From positions 1 through 43,852 of the IMG/VR virus record IMGVR_UViG_3300050821_012333: a stretch of 43,852 nucleotides of DNA, one strand, 5' to 3'. This stretch comes from a virus. Below the pieces are notes generated by a model. The model was not told where the DNA came from. It saw only the letters and a list, made by a program, of their open reading frames with translations, and made no database searches. Numbering within the stretch: position 1 is the first letter of the stretch; every line of letters begins with the position of its first letter. The position numbers were made by a program, and so were the translations under genes. Of this stretch, positions 14,463 through 21,506 are shown piece after piece.

Positions 14463-14765
14463 TTGTCACCACGCGTCGATATACCGCGTCTTAGCTACAG
14501 CCTCAGGGAGGCAGCCGAAGCGCTGAGCCTGGGAGTTTCCACTTTGCAGCGAGCCATCAGCCACGGGCTCGTCAACTTCAATATGATGGGCCGGGTGGTG
14601 AGGATACCAACGGCCGAAGTCGAACGCATCGGCCGCGAAGGGTTGGGGCCGATACCTTCAGGCTACAAGCGACGAACCAGCGGCAAGCTTCCGAGCCGCC
14701 CACATCAAAAAAAAAACAGCCGAGGAAACCAGCCGACCGCTGACGGCGAAGGGGCCGGGCATTAG
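14463..14765 (+). CDS. HTH (excisionase/MerR-type) protein
   Basis: A 100-residue protein from TTG at 14463, with GGAAGGG upstream. Residues 12-55 are a classic HTH_17-type domain (YSLREAAEALSLGVSTLQRAI, then NMMGRVVRIPTAEVERIG). The C-terminal 40 residues are basic and disordered. Its own promoter region and terminator make it a single-gene unit, so it is more likely a regulator than the excisionase, which sits next to int. Confidence 0.65.
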   Translation: MSPRVDIPRLSYSLREAAEALSLGVSTLQRAISHGLVNFNMMGRVVRIPTAEVERIGREGLGPIPSGYKRRTSGKLPSRPHQKKNSRGNQPTADGEGAGH

Positions 14766-14779
14766 CCCGGCCTCCCTTT
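14753..14779 (+). terminator. Probable intrinsic terminator
   Basis: A perfect 8-bp stem (GGCCGGGC/GCCCGGCC) with loop ATTA. The stop codon of the HTH gene lies in the loop region. The following tract is TCCCTTTG, so the U-run is weak. Confidence 0.55.
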
Positions 14780-14858
14780 GCCCTGTCTGCTCACTTCCCT
14801 TCTGTAGGTGACGCACGGTAACACGTTGTTTCCACAGTAAAAAAAGGGAGTCAGGGAG

Positions 14859-15383
14859 ATGGAAAACGCAATTGGTCGCTTGCCTGAGAGTTGTGCCATC
14901 GGCGTCCACGACGGTGCGGGCGCGCTCATCATCCGGCGCGGTGAGCCAGGATTTACATTTTACCGCTCGGTCGTCCCCAACGAGTGGAACGACGCCTTTA
15001 CCGTCACGTCGAACCAGATCTCGGCGATGCTGCTCGGTGCCGTCACAGGCTGGCGCTCCGCGATAGTCGACCCGGATCTGTTCGATGCGAGCGGCTATTT
15101 CATCGAGCAACTCGTCATGGACCCCAACGAGCCGCCCGACGAGATGTCGCTCTGTGCATTCTGGTGCGCCGAGCGCGGGCTGAGCGGCGATGTGGTTGAC
15201 GACGGCCATTTGCCGGCAAAGGTGTCGATCAAAACGCGCGACCGTATTCGCGAGAACCGGCAGGCGTTCATCGCGGTCGTTCGCTTTCGCAGCGCCTATT
15301 GGGCGGGCTCAAAATTTGCCCGCGCCGCGTTCCGAAGCAGCGACGATGACGGCTTCATTTCCCAGCACCGATTTGACAGATGA
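14859..15383 (+). CDS. Hypothetical 174-aa protein
   Basis: A 174-residue protein, MENAIGRLPESCAIGVHDGAGALIIRRG..., with AGGGAG before the ATG. It is of mixed alpha/beta character, with the segment YFIEQLVMDPNEPPDEMSLC in the middle and a basic C-terminal third (VSIKTRDRIRENRQAFI). GTTTCCA lies 25 nt upstream at 14828, in line with the motif in other control regions. Not recognised. Confidence 0.55.
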   Translation: MENAIGRLPESCAIGVHDGAGALIIRRGEPGFTFYRSVVPNEWNDAFTVTSNQISAMLLGAVTGWRSAIVDPDLFDASGYFIEQLVMDPNEPPDEMSLCAFWCAERGLSGDVVDDGHLPAKVSIKTRDRIRENRQAFIAVVRFRSAYWAGSKFARAAFRSSDDDGFISQHRFDR

Positions 15384-15416
15384 CGACTTTCAACCAGGGA
15401 GAGAGGACTTGATCAC

Positions 15417-15851
15417 ATGAAAAGGATCGACGGCGAGCCGGTCACGAACGGCATGCAGCGGTTGCGCGTCGAGATCACGCGCGCCGACATCGAGAAGGGC
15501 GAGCCGATGAACCCCGACGCGTGCGCCATCGCCCGCGCTTGCATTCGGCAAGTCAAAAACGTGGTCGCCGCCAAGGTCCACAAGGGCCGGCTCTACCTCA
15601 AGTTTGAAGGGCAGGCCCGGTGGCGACGCTGGACGGTGCCCGAATATGCGACGAGGGAAATCGTCGCGTTCGACAGAGGCGGCCGCTTCGTGCCGCAACT
15701 GATCGACTTCGCGCCGCCGCCGATCACGGTGCTGGCGCGCTATCGACCGGCGAAGAAGGTGCGCAGCGGCCCGCGTCGCAAGCGCGGCGCGATCCATCAC
15801 ACGCTCGACGTGCGTGACGACGCCCGCAAAAACGAACCACCAGCCAAGTAG
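15417..15851 (+). CDS. Hypothetical 144-aa basic protein
   Basis: A 144-residue protein, MKRIDGEPVTNGMQRLRVEITRAD..., with GGGAGAGAGG upstream. Residues 8-80 suggest beta strands (RLRVEITRADIEKG, VAAKVHKGRLYLKFEGQ). The C-terminus is basic (RPAKKVRSGPRRKRGAIHH). Not recognised; a nucleic-acid-binding tail is possible. Confidence 0.5.
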   Translation: MKRIDGEPVTNGMQRLRVEITRADIEKGEPMNPDACAIARACIRQVKNVVAAKVHKGRLYLKFEGQARWRRWTVPEYATREIVAFDRGGRFVPQLIDFAPPPITVLARYRPAKKVRSGPRRKRGAIHHTLDVRDDARKNEPPAK

Positions 15852-15861
15852 GAGGATCAGG

Positions 15862-16362
15862 ATGCCAAGAGGATACCCCAAGCACCGCGAGGCCGGCGGC
15901 CTCGGCCCCAGCGAGAACACCCAGCGGCTACTCGACAGCATACGCGAGCTCGAACAGCGCCTTGCCGCTGAGCGCGCCAAGGATCGGGCGCGCGCCCTGT
16001 TGGTGGCGTTCGCTCAGAAGCACAATCTGAGCGCCATCGATCTTCGCAACGCGGCGCGGCTCGTGGGCGACCGCAAGGTCGGTGACGCGCCGGTCGTGGC
16101 GCTGTCGATGCGCAAGTCGGGGCTGCGGCCTGACAAATCGAAGCCCGCCAAGGGCAAGGTCGGCAAGGCGATCCGGGCGGCGCGCATCAAGCTCGGCCTC
16201 ACGGATCGCTCGCTGGCCGATCACCTCGGCTGCCACGTCTCGGTCGTCAACAGGTGGCAGCGCGGCGGCGAGGTGGCCGAGCAATTTCGCCCGTCGCTGA
16301 TCGAAGCCCTGAAGCTGCCGAAGGAGACCTTTCCGGCGCTGAGCAACGGGCACGCGGCATGA
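15862..16362 (+). CDS. XRE-type HTH regulator (HTH at C-terminus)
   Basis: A 166-residue protein; TAGGAGG precedes the ATG at 15862. Residues 15-50 form a helix (TQRLLDSIRELEQRLAAERAK). Residues 108-145 contain an XRE-like HTH (VGKAIRAARIKLGLTDRSLADHL, CHVSVVNRWQRGGEV). It is the last gene of the rightward block. It might be the immunity regulator or a late activator; no peptidase domain of a CI/LexA type was seen, so repressor cleavage by RecA is not expected. Confidence 0.6.
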   Translation: MPRGYPKHREAGGLGPSENTQRLLDSIRELEQRLAAERAKDRARALLVAFAQKHNLSAIDLRNAARLVGDRKVGDAPVVALSMRKSGLRPDKSKPAKGKVGKAIRAARIKLGLTDRSLADHLGCHVSVVNRWQRGGEVAEQFRPSLIEALKLPKETFPALSNGHAA

Positions 16363-16468
16363 CCACGCGCCAAGGAGGTGAGCCCATGATCGCCTAGTCA
16401 AGCAGAGGGCCGCTTGTTCCCCCCGATCTGTCGGTCCCCGTTTCACATGAAACTTGCTTTTCCCCCAA

Positions 16469-16511
16469 CCCCGGCGCGCCAGCCCCCAGCCACGCGCCGG
16501 GGTTTTTCTTT
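16469..16511 (+). terminator. Intrinsic terminator ending the rightward block
   Basis: A 10-bp perfect stem (CCCCGGCGCG at 16469-16478 with CGCGCCGGGG at 16493-16502), followed by TTTTTCTTT. Between here and the last gene (16363-16468) only a three-codon ATG-stop was seen. Confidence 0.88.
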
Positions 16512-16634
16512 GGAGTCGCCGGCAGGCCGGGGAATTTGGCCGCGTGGAGTCACGGGCCTAAACCGAGCCCCTGAGCCCCGGCCCCCGGCTCAGGCCCTCA
16601 GGGAGTCAAATTTCCGGCCCTGGCGGCGAAACGC

Positions 16635-16672
16635 AAAAAAGCGCCCGCCAACCCCGAAGGGCCGGCGGGCGC
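16635..16672 (-). terminator. Intrinsic terminator ending the leftward late block
   Basis: On the minus strand a 9-bp stem (GCGCCCGCC with GGCGGGCGC, arms at 16664-16672 and 16641-16649) is followed by six T. It faces the rightward terminator 125 nt away, so the two transcription blocks converge here. 16512-16634 holds nothing recognisable. Confidence 0.88.
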
Positions 16673-16701
16673 GAGTAGGCTGCTGAGATGATAGGGCGAG
16701 A

Positions 16702-17187
16702 TCAGCGCGCCGTGGGTGACGGAGCCGGCGTCACCGGCGGCGTGCCGGCTGTCGGAGGCTGCGGCGGCAGGCCCTGATCGGGCGCGCCACCGGGTGGGAT
16801 CGGCTCAGGCAGCGGGCGCGGCGGCGGGCTCGATGGAGCCAAGCTCGCATAGTGCCACTTCCCATCGGGCGTGCGGACCATCGCCAGCGTCCAACCCGGC
16901 AGCAGCGTCGGCGGTGGCGTCGGCGGCAGCGAGTGGTCGGGGATGCCTGGACGACCGGGCATCGGCCCGCCACCGACATGCGGCGGTCGACCGGGCAGGC
17001 CCTGATCGGGATGGCCGGGCACGCTCGGCAAACCGTGATCGGGATGGCCTGGGTGATAGATCGGCGGGCTCACATGACCGGGCCAGCCGCCGGGCAGGCC
17101 CTGGTCGGGATGAGCAGCGCCGGCATCGAGAAAGTGGATGTGATAGAGCCCGGCTTCTCCGACCGGGGTGATCTTTGCCATGGGCAT
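16702..17187 (-). CDS. PDQGLP-repeat low-complexity protein
   Basis: A 161-residue protein from the ATG at 17187, with AAGGAGACG upstream (a second ATG lies 6 nt later). After a short N-terminus with TPVGEAGLYHIHFLDAG it contains at least five copies of P-D-[QH]-[GS]-L-P, spaced 13-20 residues and mixed with Gly, Pro and His. A short non-repeat segment (WTLAMVRTPDGKWHYASLAP) lies near residue 100. It is the last late gene, right before the terminator. Repeats of this kind are seen in rhizobial phages; it may be a flexible linker or surface protein. The function is unknown. Confidence 0.6.
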   Translation of the reverse strand: MPMAKITPVGEAGLYHIHFLDAGAAHPDQGLPGGWPGHVSPPIYHPGHPDHGLPSVPGHPDQGLPGRPPHVGGGPMPGRPGIPDHSLPPTPPPTLLPGWTLAMVRTPDGKWHYASLAPSSPPPRPLPEPIPPGGAPDQGLPPQPPTAGTPPVTPAPSPTAR

Positions 17188-17222
17188 AGCGCGTCTCCTT
17201 GAGGGTTTATGGTTGGCAGGTT

Positions 17223-17591
17223 TCACCAGTGACGTTTCATCGGCATGACTTGCGCGTGCCGACGACGGCGAAGCACCCGGCGTTGATGCTTCGGACGTTC
17301 CGGGAGAGACGATCTTTGATGACGCTGGTGGCCGCCGATCAAGGCGTGGCCGTTGTCGAGCAGGCGCACGCGCCGACCATCGAACTCGAGCCAGCCCCGC
17401 GCCTGGGCGTGAGAGATCGCGGCGCGCAGCCAGGACGCTTCGAGCGGCAGCCGGCGCTGCAGCACATGCACCAGCACCCAGCGGTCATGCTGGCCGTCGC
17501 TCGCGTGGTCGACTTCGAGTATCAAGCGCCGCGCGTTGCCTTCGTGCTGGTGATCGGTGAGCGCGATCTTCGGGCGTTCGCTGCTGTCCAT
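17223..17591 (-). CDS. Hypothetical winged-helix-like protein
   Basis: A 122-residue protein from the ATG at 17591, sharing the ATGA with the endolysin stop. Residues 20-75 look like a winged-helix fold (RRLILEVDHASDGQHDRWV, WLRAAISHAQARGWLEFDGRRVRL). The C-terminal 45 residues are Arg/His-rich. It could be a regulator of late genes, but the family is not recognised. Confidence 0.5.
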   Translation of the reverse strand: MDSSERPKIALTDHQHEGNARRLILEVDHASDGQHDRWVLVHVLQRRLPLEASWLRAAISHAQARGWLEFDGRRVRLLDNGHALIGGHQRHQRSSLPERPKHQRRVLRRRRHAQVMPMKRHW

Positions 17592-18061
17592 CAGGCGACG
17601 ATCCCGTTGAAGGTGCCGGCGCTGTTGATGGTGAGGCACTGGCAGCGCGGCTCGGTCGACGGTGGGATCACGCGACCGATATGCACCCAGGTCTGCTCGT
17701 AGATCAATTGATCGACGCCCCACTCGCTGACGTAGGGCTCGATGGCGCGGCAGATTTCGAGCGGCGTGCCGAAGGCCGGGATCGTGATGTCAGCGGCGCA
17801 GCCATAGAGGTGCGCGCTGTTGGACGCGCCGCCCACCGCCGCATTGAGCTCAGAGGAACGGAAGCCGCTGCTCACCATCACCGGGCTCTCGTCGCAGAGC
17901 GCGCGGACCAACTCCAGCAACTCGCAGGTCTGGGTGAGCGCCGCGATCTGGTCGTCGCTGGGCGAGTTGTCGATGCCGTTCATGGCTGCAGTGTCGCTCG
18001 CGATCATCTCGGACAACGTGAAGTGCGGCGTGAGGTAGTCGCGGGTGATGTTGCTCGGCAT
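17591..18061 (-). CDS. Endolysin, M15-family peptidase
   Basis: A 156-residue peptidase of the M15A type. The zinc ligands are visible: H84 and D91 in SAHLYGCAAD, and H127 in WVHIG; SSGFRSSELN at 64-73 is typical of this family. It would cut peptide cross-links in the cell wall for lysis. No signal peptide is present, so it needs a holin, and the candidate is at 19085. It lies between the tailspike gene and the winged-helix gene. Confidence 0.85.
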   Translation of the reverse strand: MPSNITRDYLTPHFTLSEMIASDTAAMNGIDNSPSDDQIAALTQTCELLELVRALCDESPVMVSSGFRSSELNAAVGGASNSAHLYGCAADITIPAFGTPLEICRAIEPYVSEWGVDQLIYEQTWVHIGRVIPPSTEPRCQCLTINSAGTFNGIVA

Positions 18062-18063
18062 GA

Positions 18064-19080
18064 TCAGTAGGGCTTCTTTACTTGAGAGGGCGGCTCGGTC
18101 GGCTTGCCGTAGTTGGCCATGCTGTTCAAGTGCTCAGGCACGTCGCCGGCCTGATTGTCGAGCACGAACTTCGCGATCTTGCCGACCGTCACCCAGCCGT
18201 TGTTCTCCCACTTGGCGGCGGCCGTCTCGCCGTTGGTCGAGCCGCTGTTGCTGGAGATCTCCGAGCCCCACCCGGCGTAGGGCACGACGAAGACGCTCTC
18301 GCCGGTGTTCTCACCGTTGCACGCTGCGGCGTAGCGCAGGCCATCGGGCGCGACCACGCCGCCGTCAGCGTTAAGGATGAACGAGCCCAGGATGATGTTG
18401 CACGAGTTGACCGACTTGATGCCCGCGCCAAGGTTTCGGCTGCTGTTGGGATGGATCAGCATGACGTTGCTCACGATGCCCTGGTGCTCGCCCGGCGTGT
18501 AGGTGTGCTCCATCGCAATGCCGTCGCCCTGATGGTTCTCGCTGTGGATGTTGAAGCCCATGCCCTCGAAGACCGCGCCCTGGAAGACCAGCCCGCGTTG
18601 GCCATACGAGAGATAGAGATCGCGCATGGTGAATTTGTAGATCGAGCCGGGGTCGCCTTCGGGCGCGTAGAGCTTCAGGCAGTCACCGCACGGCGTGCCC
18701 ATGTAGCCGTTGCCGAACAGCGAGAGCTTCTCGACGATCAGGTTGCGATTGCCGACGCCCTTGGTGCCGCGATAGACGATCATGTCCTGGCCGACCGGGC
18801 CGACCCAATTCACCTTGGCGTAGTTGCCGTTGACGCCCCACGGACTGCCCTCGTGGCCGGGCTGGGCGATGGTGATGGTCTTGTCCAACTCGACGGCGGT
18901 GCGCGGGTCGAGCATGCCGACATAGCAATCGGTCGCGAAGGCTTCGAGCGCCTGGGCCAACTCGGTGCCGGTGCGCGGCCAGACGAACGGGCTGCTGCCA
19001 TCGGTTCTGACGGTGCGCGGCGCGGCTGTGATCCGGGGCCGAGTCGGCGGGCGATAAAACGCGGGATCGGTGCGTAGCAT
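18064..19080 (-). CDS. Beta-helix tailspike-like protein
   Basis: A 338-residue protein from the ATG at 19080, with GGGGAG upstream. After a 40-residue Pro/Arg-rich start, residues 55-300 show the repeating short strands of a right-handed beta-helix (TITIAQPGHEGSPWG, MIVYRGTKGVGNRNLIVEKL, SVNSCNIILGSFILNADG). Such proteins are phage tailspikes or polysaccharide-degrading enzymes. No catalytic residues could be fixed. Its place inside the lysis region rather than next to the tail fibre gene is unusual. Confidence 0.65.
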   Translation of the reverse strand: MLRTDPAFYRPPTRPRITAAPRTVRTDGSSPFVWPRTGTELAQALEAFATDCYVGMLDPRTAVELDKTITIAQPGHEGSPWGVNGNYAKVNWVGPVGQDMIVYRGTKGVGNRNLIVEKLSLFGNGYMGTPCGDCLKLYAPEGDPGSIYKFTMRDLYLSYGQRGLVFQGAVFEGMGFNIHSENHQGDGIAMEHTYTPGEHQGIVSNVMLIHPNSSRNLGAGIKSVNSCNIILGSFILNADGGVVAPDGLRYAAACNGENTGESVFVVPYAGWGSEISSNSGSTNGETAAAKWENNGWVTVGKIAKFVLDNQAGDVPEHLNSMANYGKPTEPPSQVKKPY

Positions 19081-19084
19081 GCTG

Positions 19085-19327
19085 TCACTCCCCTGGTGGT
19101 GGTTTCGGCCTGTTGTAGCCACCGGCAAACGCCAGCGCGGCGGCGAGCGCTCCGGTCAATACTTCACCCAGCAGGCCGCGCAATTCCTCGCAACGGCTCG
19201 GCCGGTCGACGGTGATTAGGGCGCACCACACGACGCCGACCAGCACGACCAGGCACTGCACGGCGATCACCGCCGCGACCAAGTAGAAGCAGGCCCGCAC
19301 CGTATCGAACGGCGGCCGCTCGGGCAT
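19085..19327 (-). CDS. Holin candidate, two membrane spans
   Basis: An 80-residue protein. A first span is at residues 12-38 (FYLVAAVIAVQCLVVLVGVVW), followed by a polar loop (DRPSRCEELRGLL) and a second shorter span (GEVLTGALAAALAFAGG), then a Pro/Lys tail. The size and topology fit a class II holin. It lies in the same operon as the endolysin, with the tailspike gene between. The real role is inferred. Confidence 0.6.
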   Translation of the reverse strand: MPERPPFDTVRACFYLVAAVIAVQCLVVLVGVVWCALITVDRPSRCEELRGLLGEVLTGALAAALAFAGGYNRPKPPPGE

Positions 19328-19328
19328 G

Positions 19329-19490
19329 TCAGGCTCGGCGGATGATGACGACCGCTGGCACGAATTGGATCGGCTGCGCGTAGTATTGCCATGCCACCGC
19401 GCTCTGCGGCGCATAGGCCACCGGCCCGGCGATGTGCATGGCGGCCGACTGTCCGCACGCCAGCAGGGCTCCGACGATGCAAGACAGCAT
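19329..19490 (-). CDS. Small lipoprotein-like exported peptide
   Basis: A 53-residue product; AGGAGG lies before the ATG at 19490. The N-terminus is hydrophobic and contains LLAC at residues 9-12, which fits a lipobox, although no positive residue precedes it. The mature part is rich in Ala, Gln and Tyr. The small size and place next to the holin candidate recall outer-membrane spanins, but no inner-membrane spanin partner is obvious. The frame extending to 19529 is not used. Confidence 0.5.
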   Translation of the reverse strand: MLSCIVGALLACGQSAAMHIAGPVAYAPQSAVAWQYYAQPIQFVPAVVIIRRA

Positions 19491-19503
19491 GGCGTTCCTC
19501 CTA

Positions 19504-19860
19504 CTACGGCTGGCGCGGCTGGAAACCATACTGCTCGGCTTGATAGGGCGCGAGCATCGGCAGTTGCTGAGTCGGTGGCGTGACGGTCGGCCCTGCGCCG
19601 ACAGCGGGGCCGCCGGTCGCCGGGTTGATCACGATGGCCGAGCCCTGAGCGCCCGCACTCGGATCAGGCACGCCGTTGCCGGTGATGACTTCGCCCTCGG
19701 GCGTCGTGGTCTGCCAGAAGCCGTTGGCGCAGGCGATGGTGATGTTCGCGCCGTTGGGCACGTAGCGGCAGGGCACTTGCGCCATCGTCGCGCTGATCAC
19801 CAGCACGATGATGGCCAGCGCCAGGGCGAAGCACAGGCCCTGGCGCAGCGTCATCGTCAT
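19504..19860 (-). CDS. Exported or membrane-anchored protein, Pro-rich
   Basis: A 118-residue protein, starting in an ATGA overlap with the Ser-rich gene. The N-terminus has a hydrophobic segment (GLCFALALAIIVLVISATM) that is a signal peptide or anchor. The outside part contains two Cys (CRYVPNGANITIAC), then Gly/Pro/Thr-rich sequence with no fold visible. Part of the exported-protein cluster 19329-21437. Confidence 0.55.
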   Translation of the reverse strand: MTMTLRQGLCFALALAIIVLVISATMAQVPCRYVPNGANITIACANGFWQTTTPEGEVITGNGVPDPSAGAQGSAIVINPATGGPAVGAGPTVTPPTQQLPMLAPYQAEQYGFQPRQP

Positions 19861-20645
19861 CCCGCGAAGCAGTTGTCGGTGATCGTGCGGCTGCAACGCG
19901 GCAGGTTCGAGCGGTCCTTGACGATCACCTGCTGCTGCTGCGGCGGCGGCGCGAGCGGCGTCGGCTGCGGCTGGACGATAGGCTGGCCGGGCTGCGTGCC
20001 ATCCCACTGCGGGCGCGGGTTGCACGGCGTCGCGGTGCCGCGAAAGGCCATGTAGGTCGCCTTATCGTTGCACATGAGCTCACGCGCGGCCTGGGCGTAG
20101 CCGGCGTTGTGGATCATGGCGATCTTCTGCCGGTCGGCGCAGTCCTGATCGACGAAGGTGCCGCCGGCCGCCGCGCCCCAGCCGATGACGCTGACGCCAC
20201 CGGACACCGCGAGCGTGCACGGATTGCCGCCGCTCACGGGCGGCGCGTAGACGGTCGGCGTGGTGCGCACCGTGATGTCGGATTGGCCATAGAAGGGCGG
20301 GTTGTTGCCGCCGCCGCCGTTGCTGCCATTGGCACCGTTCGCCCCGGCCGGGTCGACCGCGTTCGCGCCGTTGGTCCCATTGCCGGCACCTGAGCCGTTG
20401 AACGTGATCGGCACGGTGGTGTTGTTGTTGGTCGTCGCGTTCTGCCGCGTGCTTTGCCGCTGCTGATTGCCCGACGAGCCCGAGGTCGTCGATGCGCCGC
20501 TGGCGCTGCCGCTGCTGCTGCTCGACGTCGAGCCCGAGCTTGAAGTGGACGAGGAACCGGAAGTGGTCGTCTGCGCCTTGGCCGGCAGACCTTGCAGCGC
20601 CAGCGCCGTGACGGCGAGCGCGGCGAAACTCACAAGAGCTTTCAT
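19857..20645 (-). CDS. Secreted Ser-rich protein with six Cys
   Basis: A 262-residue protein with a clear signal peptide (MKALVSFAALAVTALALQG, cleavage near AKA). Residues 25-125 are Ser, Gly, Asn and Thr-rich and disordered. The C-terminal 110 residues contain six Cys (NPCTLAVSGGV, DQDCADRQK, ELMCNDKA, ATPCNP, PRCSRT, DNCFAG), which could form three disulfides in the periplasm or outside. Such small C-terminal domains occur in alphaproteobacterial phages. The function is unknown; host surface alteration or virion attachment are both possible. Confidence 0.6.
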   Translation of the reverse strand: MKALVSFAALAVTALALQGLPAKAQTTTSGSSSTSSSGSTSSSSSGSASGASTTSGSSGNQQRQSTRQNATTNNNTTVPITFNGSGAGNGTNGANAVDPAGANGANGSNGGGGNNPPFYGQSDITVRTTPTVYAPPVSGGNPCTLAVSGGVSVIGWGAAAGGTFVDQDCADRQKIAMIHNAGYAQAARELMCNDKATYMAFRGTATPCNPRPQWDGTQPGQPIVQPQPTPLAPPPQQQQVIVKDRSNLPRCSRTITDNCFAG

Positions 20646-20693
20646 GGTGGGTGATCCTGACGAGACCGAGTTGAAGTTTTGCCTTCGCTACGC

Positions 20694-20724
20694 GCCGCCC
20701 TCGCGCTTGGGGAACGAGGGCGGC
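20694..20724. other. Strong intergenic hairpin
   Basis: A 10-bp perfect inverted repeat (GCCGCCCTCG with CGAGGGCGGC, 11-nt loop) between the two exported-protein genes. No T-run follows on either strand, so it is an mRNA structure or attenuator more than a terminator. Confidence 0.5.
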
Positions 20725-20764
20725 GGCAGCACCCGATGAGCCTGACGTGTCAGGCCGTCAGGCT

Positions 20765-21178
20765 TTAGGGGAGCGGCGAGAGCACGATGGTGAAAAAGTT
20801 TCCGGTGGTCGCCGCGCCGGAATTGCCGGAGGCATTCGCCGCCGAGCCGCTGAAGTTGGCCGCGCCGCCGATGGCAAACGAGGCGTTGTTCGCCTGGGTC
20901 TGCGACGTGTTGGTGTGCTGCGACGTGCCGGTCGAGCCGCCCGGCGTGGTCTGCGAGGTAGCTTGCGCCGCCCCGACATTCTGGCCTGCGCCCGTGGTCG
21001 TGCCAGCGGTCACGCCGGCAATCGCGGTGACGCCGGCCGAGGTGCTGGCCGAGTTGGAAGCGCCCTGGCTGACAGTCTGCTGGCTGCCGACTGCAACGGT
21101 GAGCGAGGCCGCCTCAGCCATGCCGGACAGAGCGAGCAGGGCGGCGATGGCGACGGTAGCGAGAAGGTGCTTGCGCAA
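20765..21178 (-). CDS. Secreted low-complexity protein
   Basis: A 137-residue protein taken from TTG at 21178, which has GGGAGAC upstream and gives a clean signal peptide (LRKHLLATVAIAALLALSG, cleavage near AEA). An upstream ATG at 21244 or 21217 would add a non-hydrophobic extension. The mature part is Ala, Ser, Thr, Gly and Gln-rich without Cys or Trp, likely beta-repeat or disordered. Member of the exported cluster. The function is unknown. Confidence 0.5.
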   Translation of the reverse strand: MRKHLLATVAIAALLALSGMAEAASLTVAVGSQQTVSQGASNSASTSAGVTAIAGVTAGTTTGAGQNVGAAQATSQTTPGGSTGTSQHTNTSQTQANNASFAIGGAANFSGSAANASGNSGAATTGNFFTIVLSPLP

Positions 21179-21269
21179 GGTGGTGTCTCCCAGAACGTGA
21201 GCGGGCCGCAAGACCATCCTGCGACCGGCGCGGACACTTATCACGTTGGGCGCGAAATTAAGTGGCGAA

Positions 21270-21437
21270 CTAGCGCAACGGCGGCCCGAACACCTGCCAG
21301 CCGACCAGGGCGAACAACAGGAACGGGATCAGCGCGACGCCGAGCACGCCGTAGCTGCCGATCAACGCGAAGTGCCAGGCGATGCCGACGACGAGCCAGA
21401 TCAGCATCAGCACCCAAAACGCGAGCCCTCGTGTCAT
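21270..21437 (-). CDS. 55-aa membrane protein
   Basis: A 55-codon gene with a perfect AGGGAGGT before its ATG. The product begins MTRGLAFWVLMLIWLVVG and continues with two hydrophobic stretches (WLVVGIAWHFALIG, GVALIPFLLFALVGW). It is like small two-span phage membrane proteins; a second holin or anti-holin is possible. It is too short to be found by ordinary length limits. Confidence 0.65.
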   Translation of the reverse strand: MTRGLAFWVLMLIWLVVGIAWHFALIGSYGVLGVALIPFLLFALVGWQVFGPPLR

Positions 21438-21506
21438 GGTGAACCTCCCTTGTGAACAAGGCCGATCAAAGTGGTGGACGCATCGTCGCTCACAGCGTGG
21501 TGTCGA

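Noticed and set aside
16414-16686. 90-aa plus-strand frame
   Set aside because: It runs through both convergent terminators and is Pro/Arg low-complexity only.
20694-20724. Terminator between the exported-protein genes
   Set aside because: The stem is strong but no T-run follows on the transcribed strand; listed only as a hairpin.
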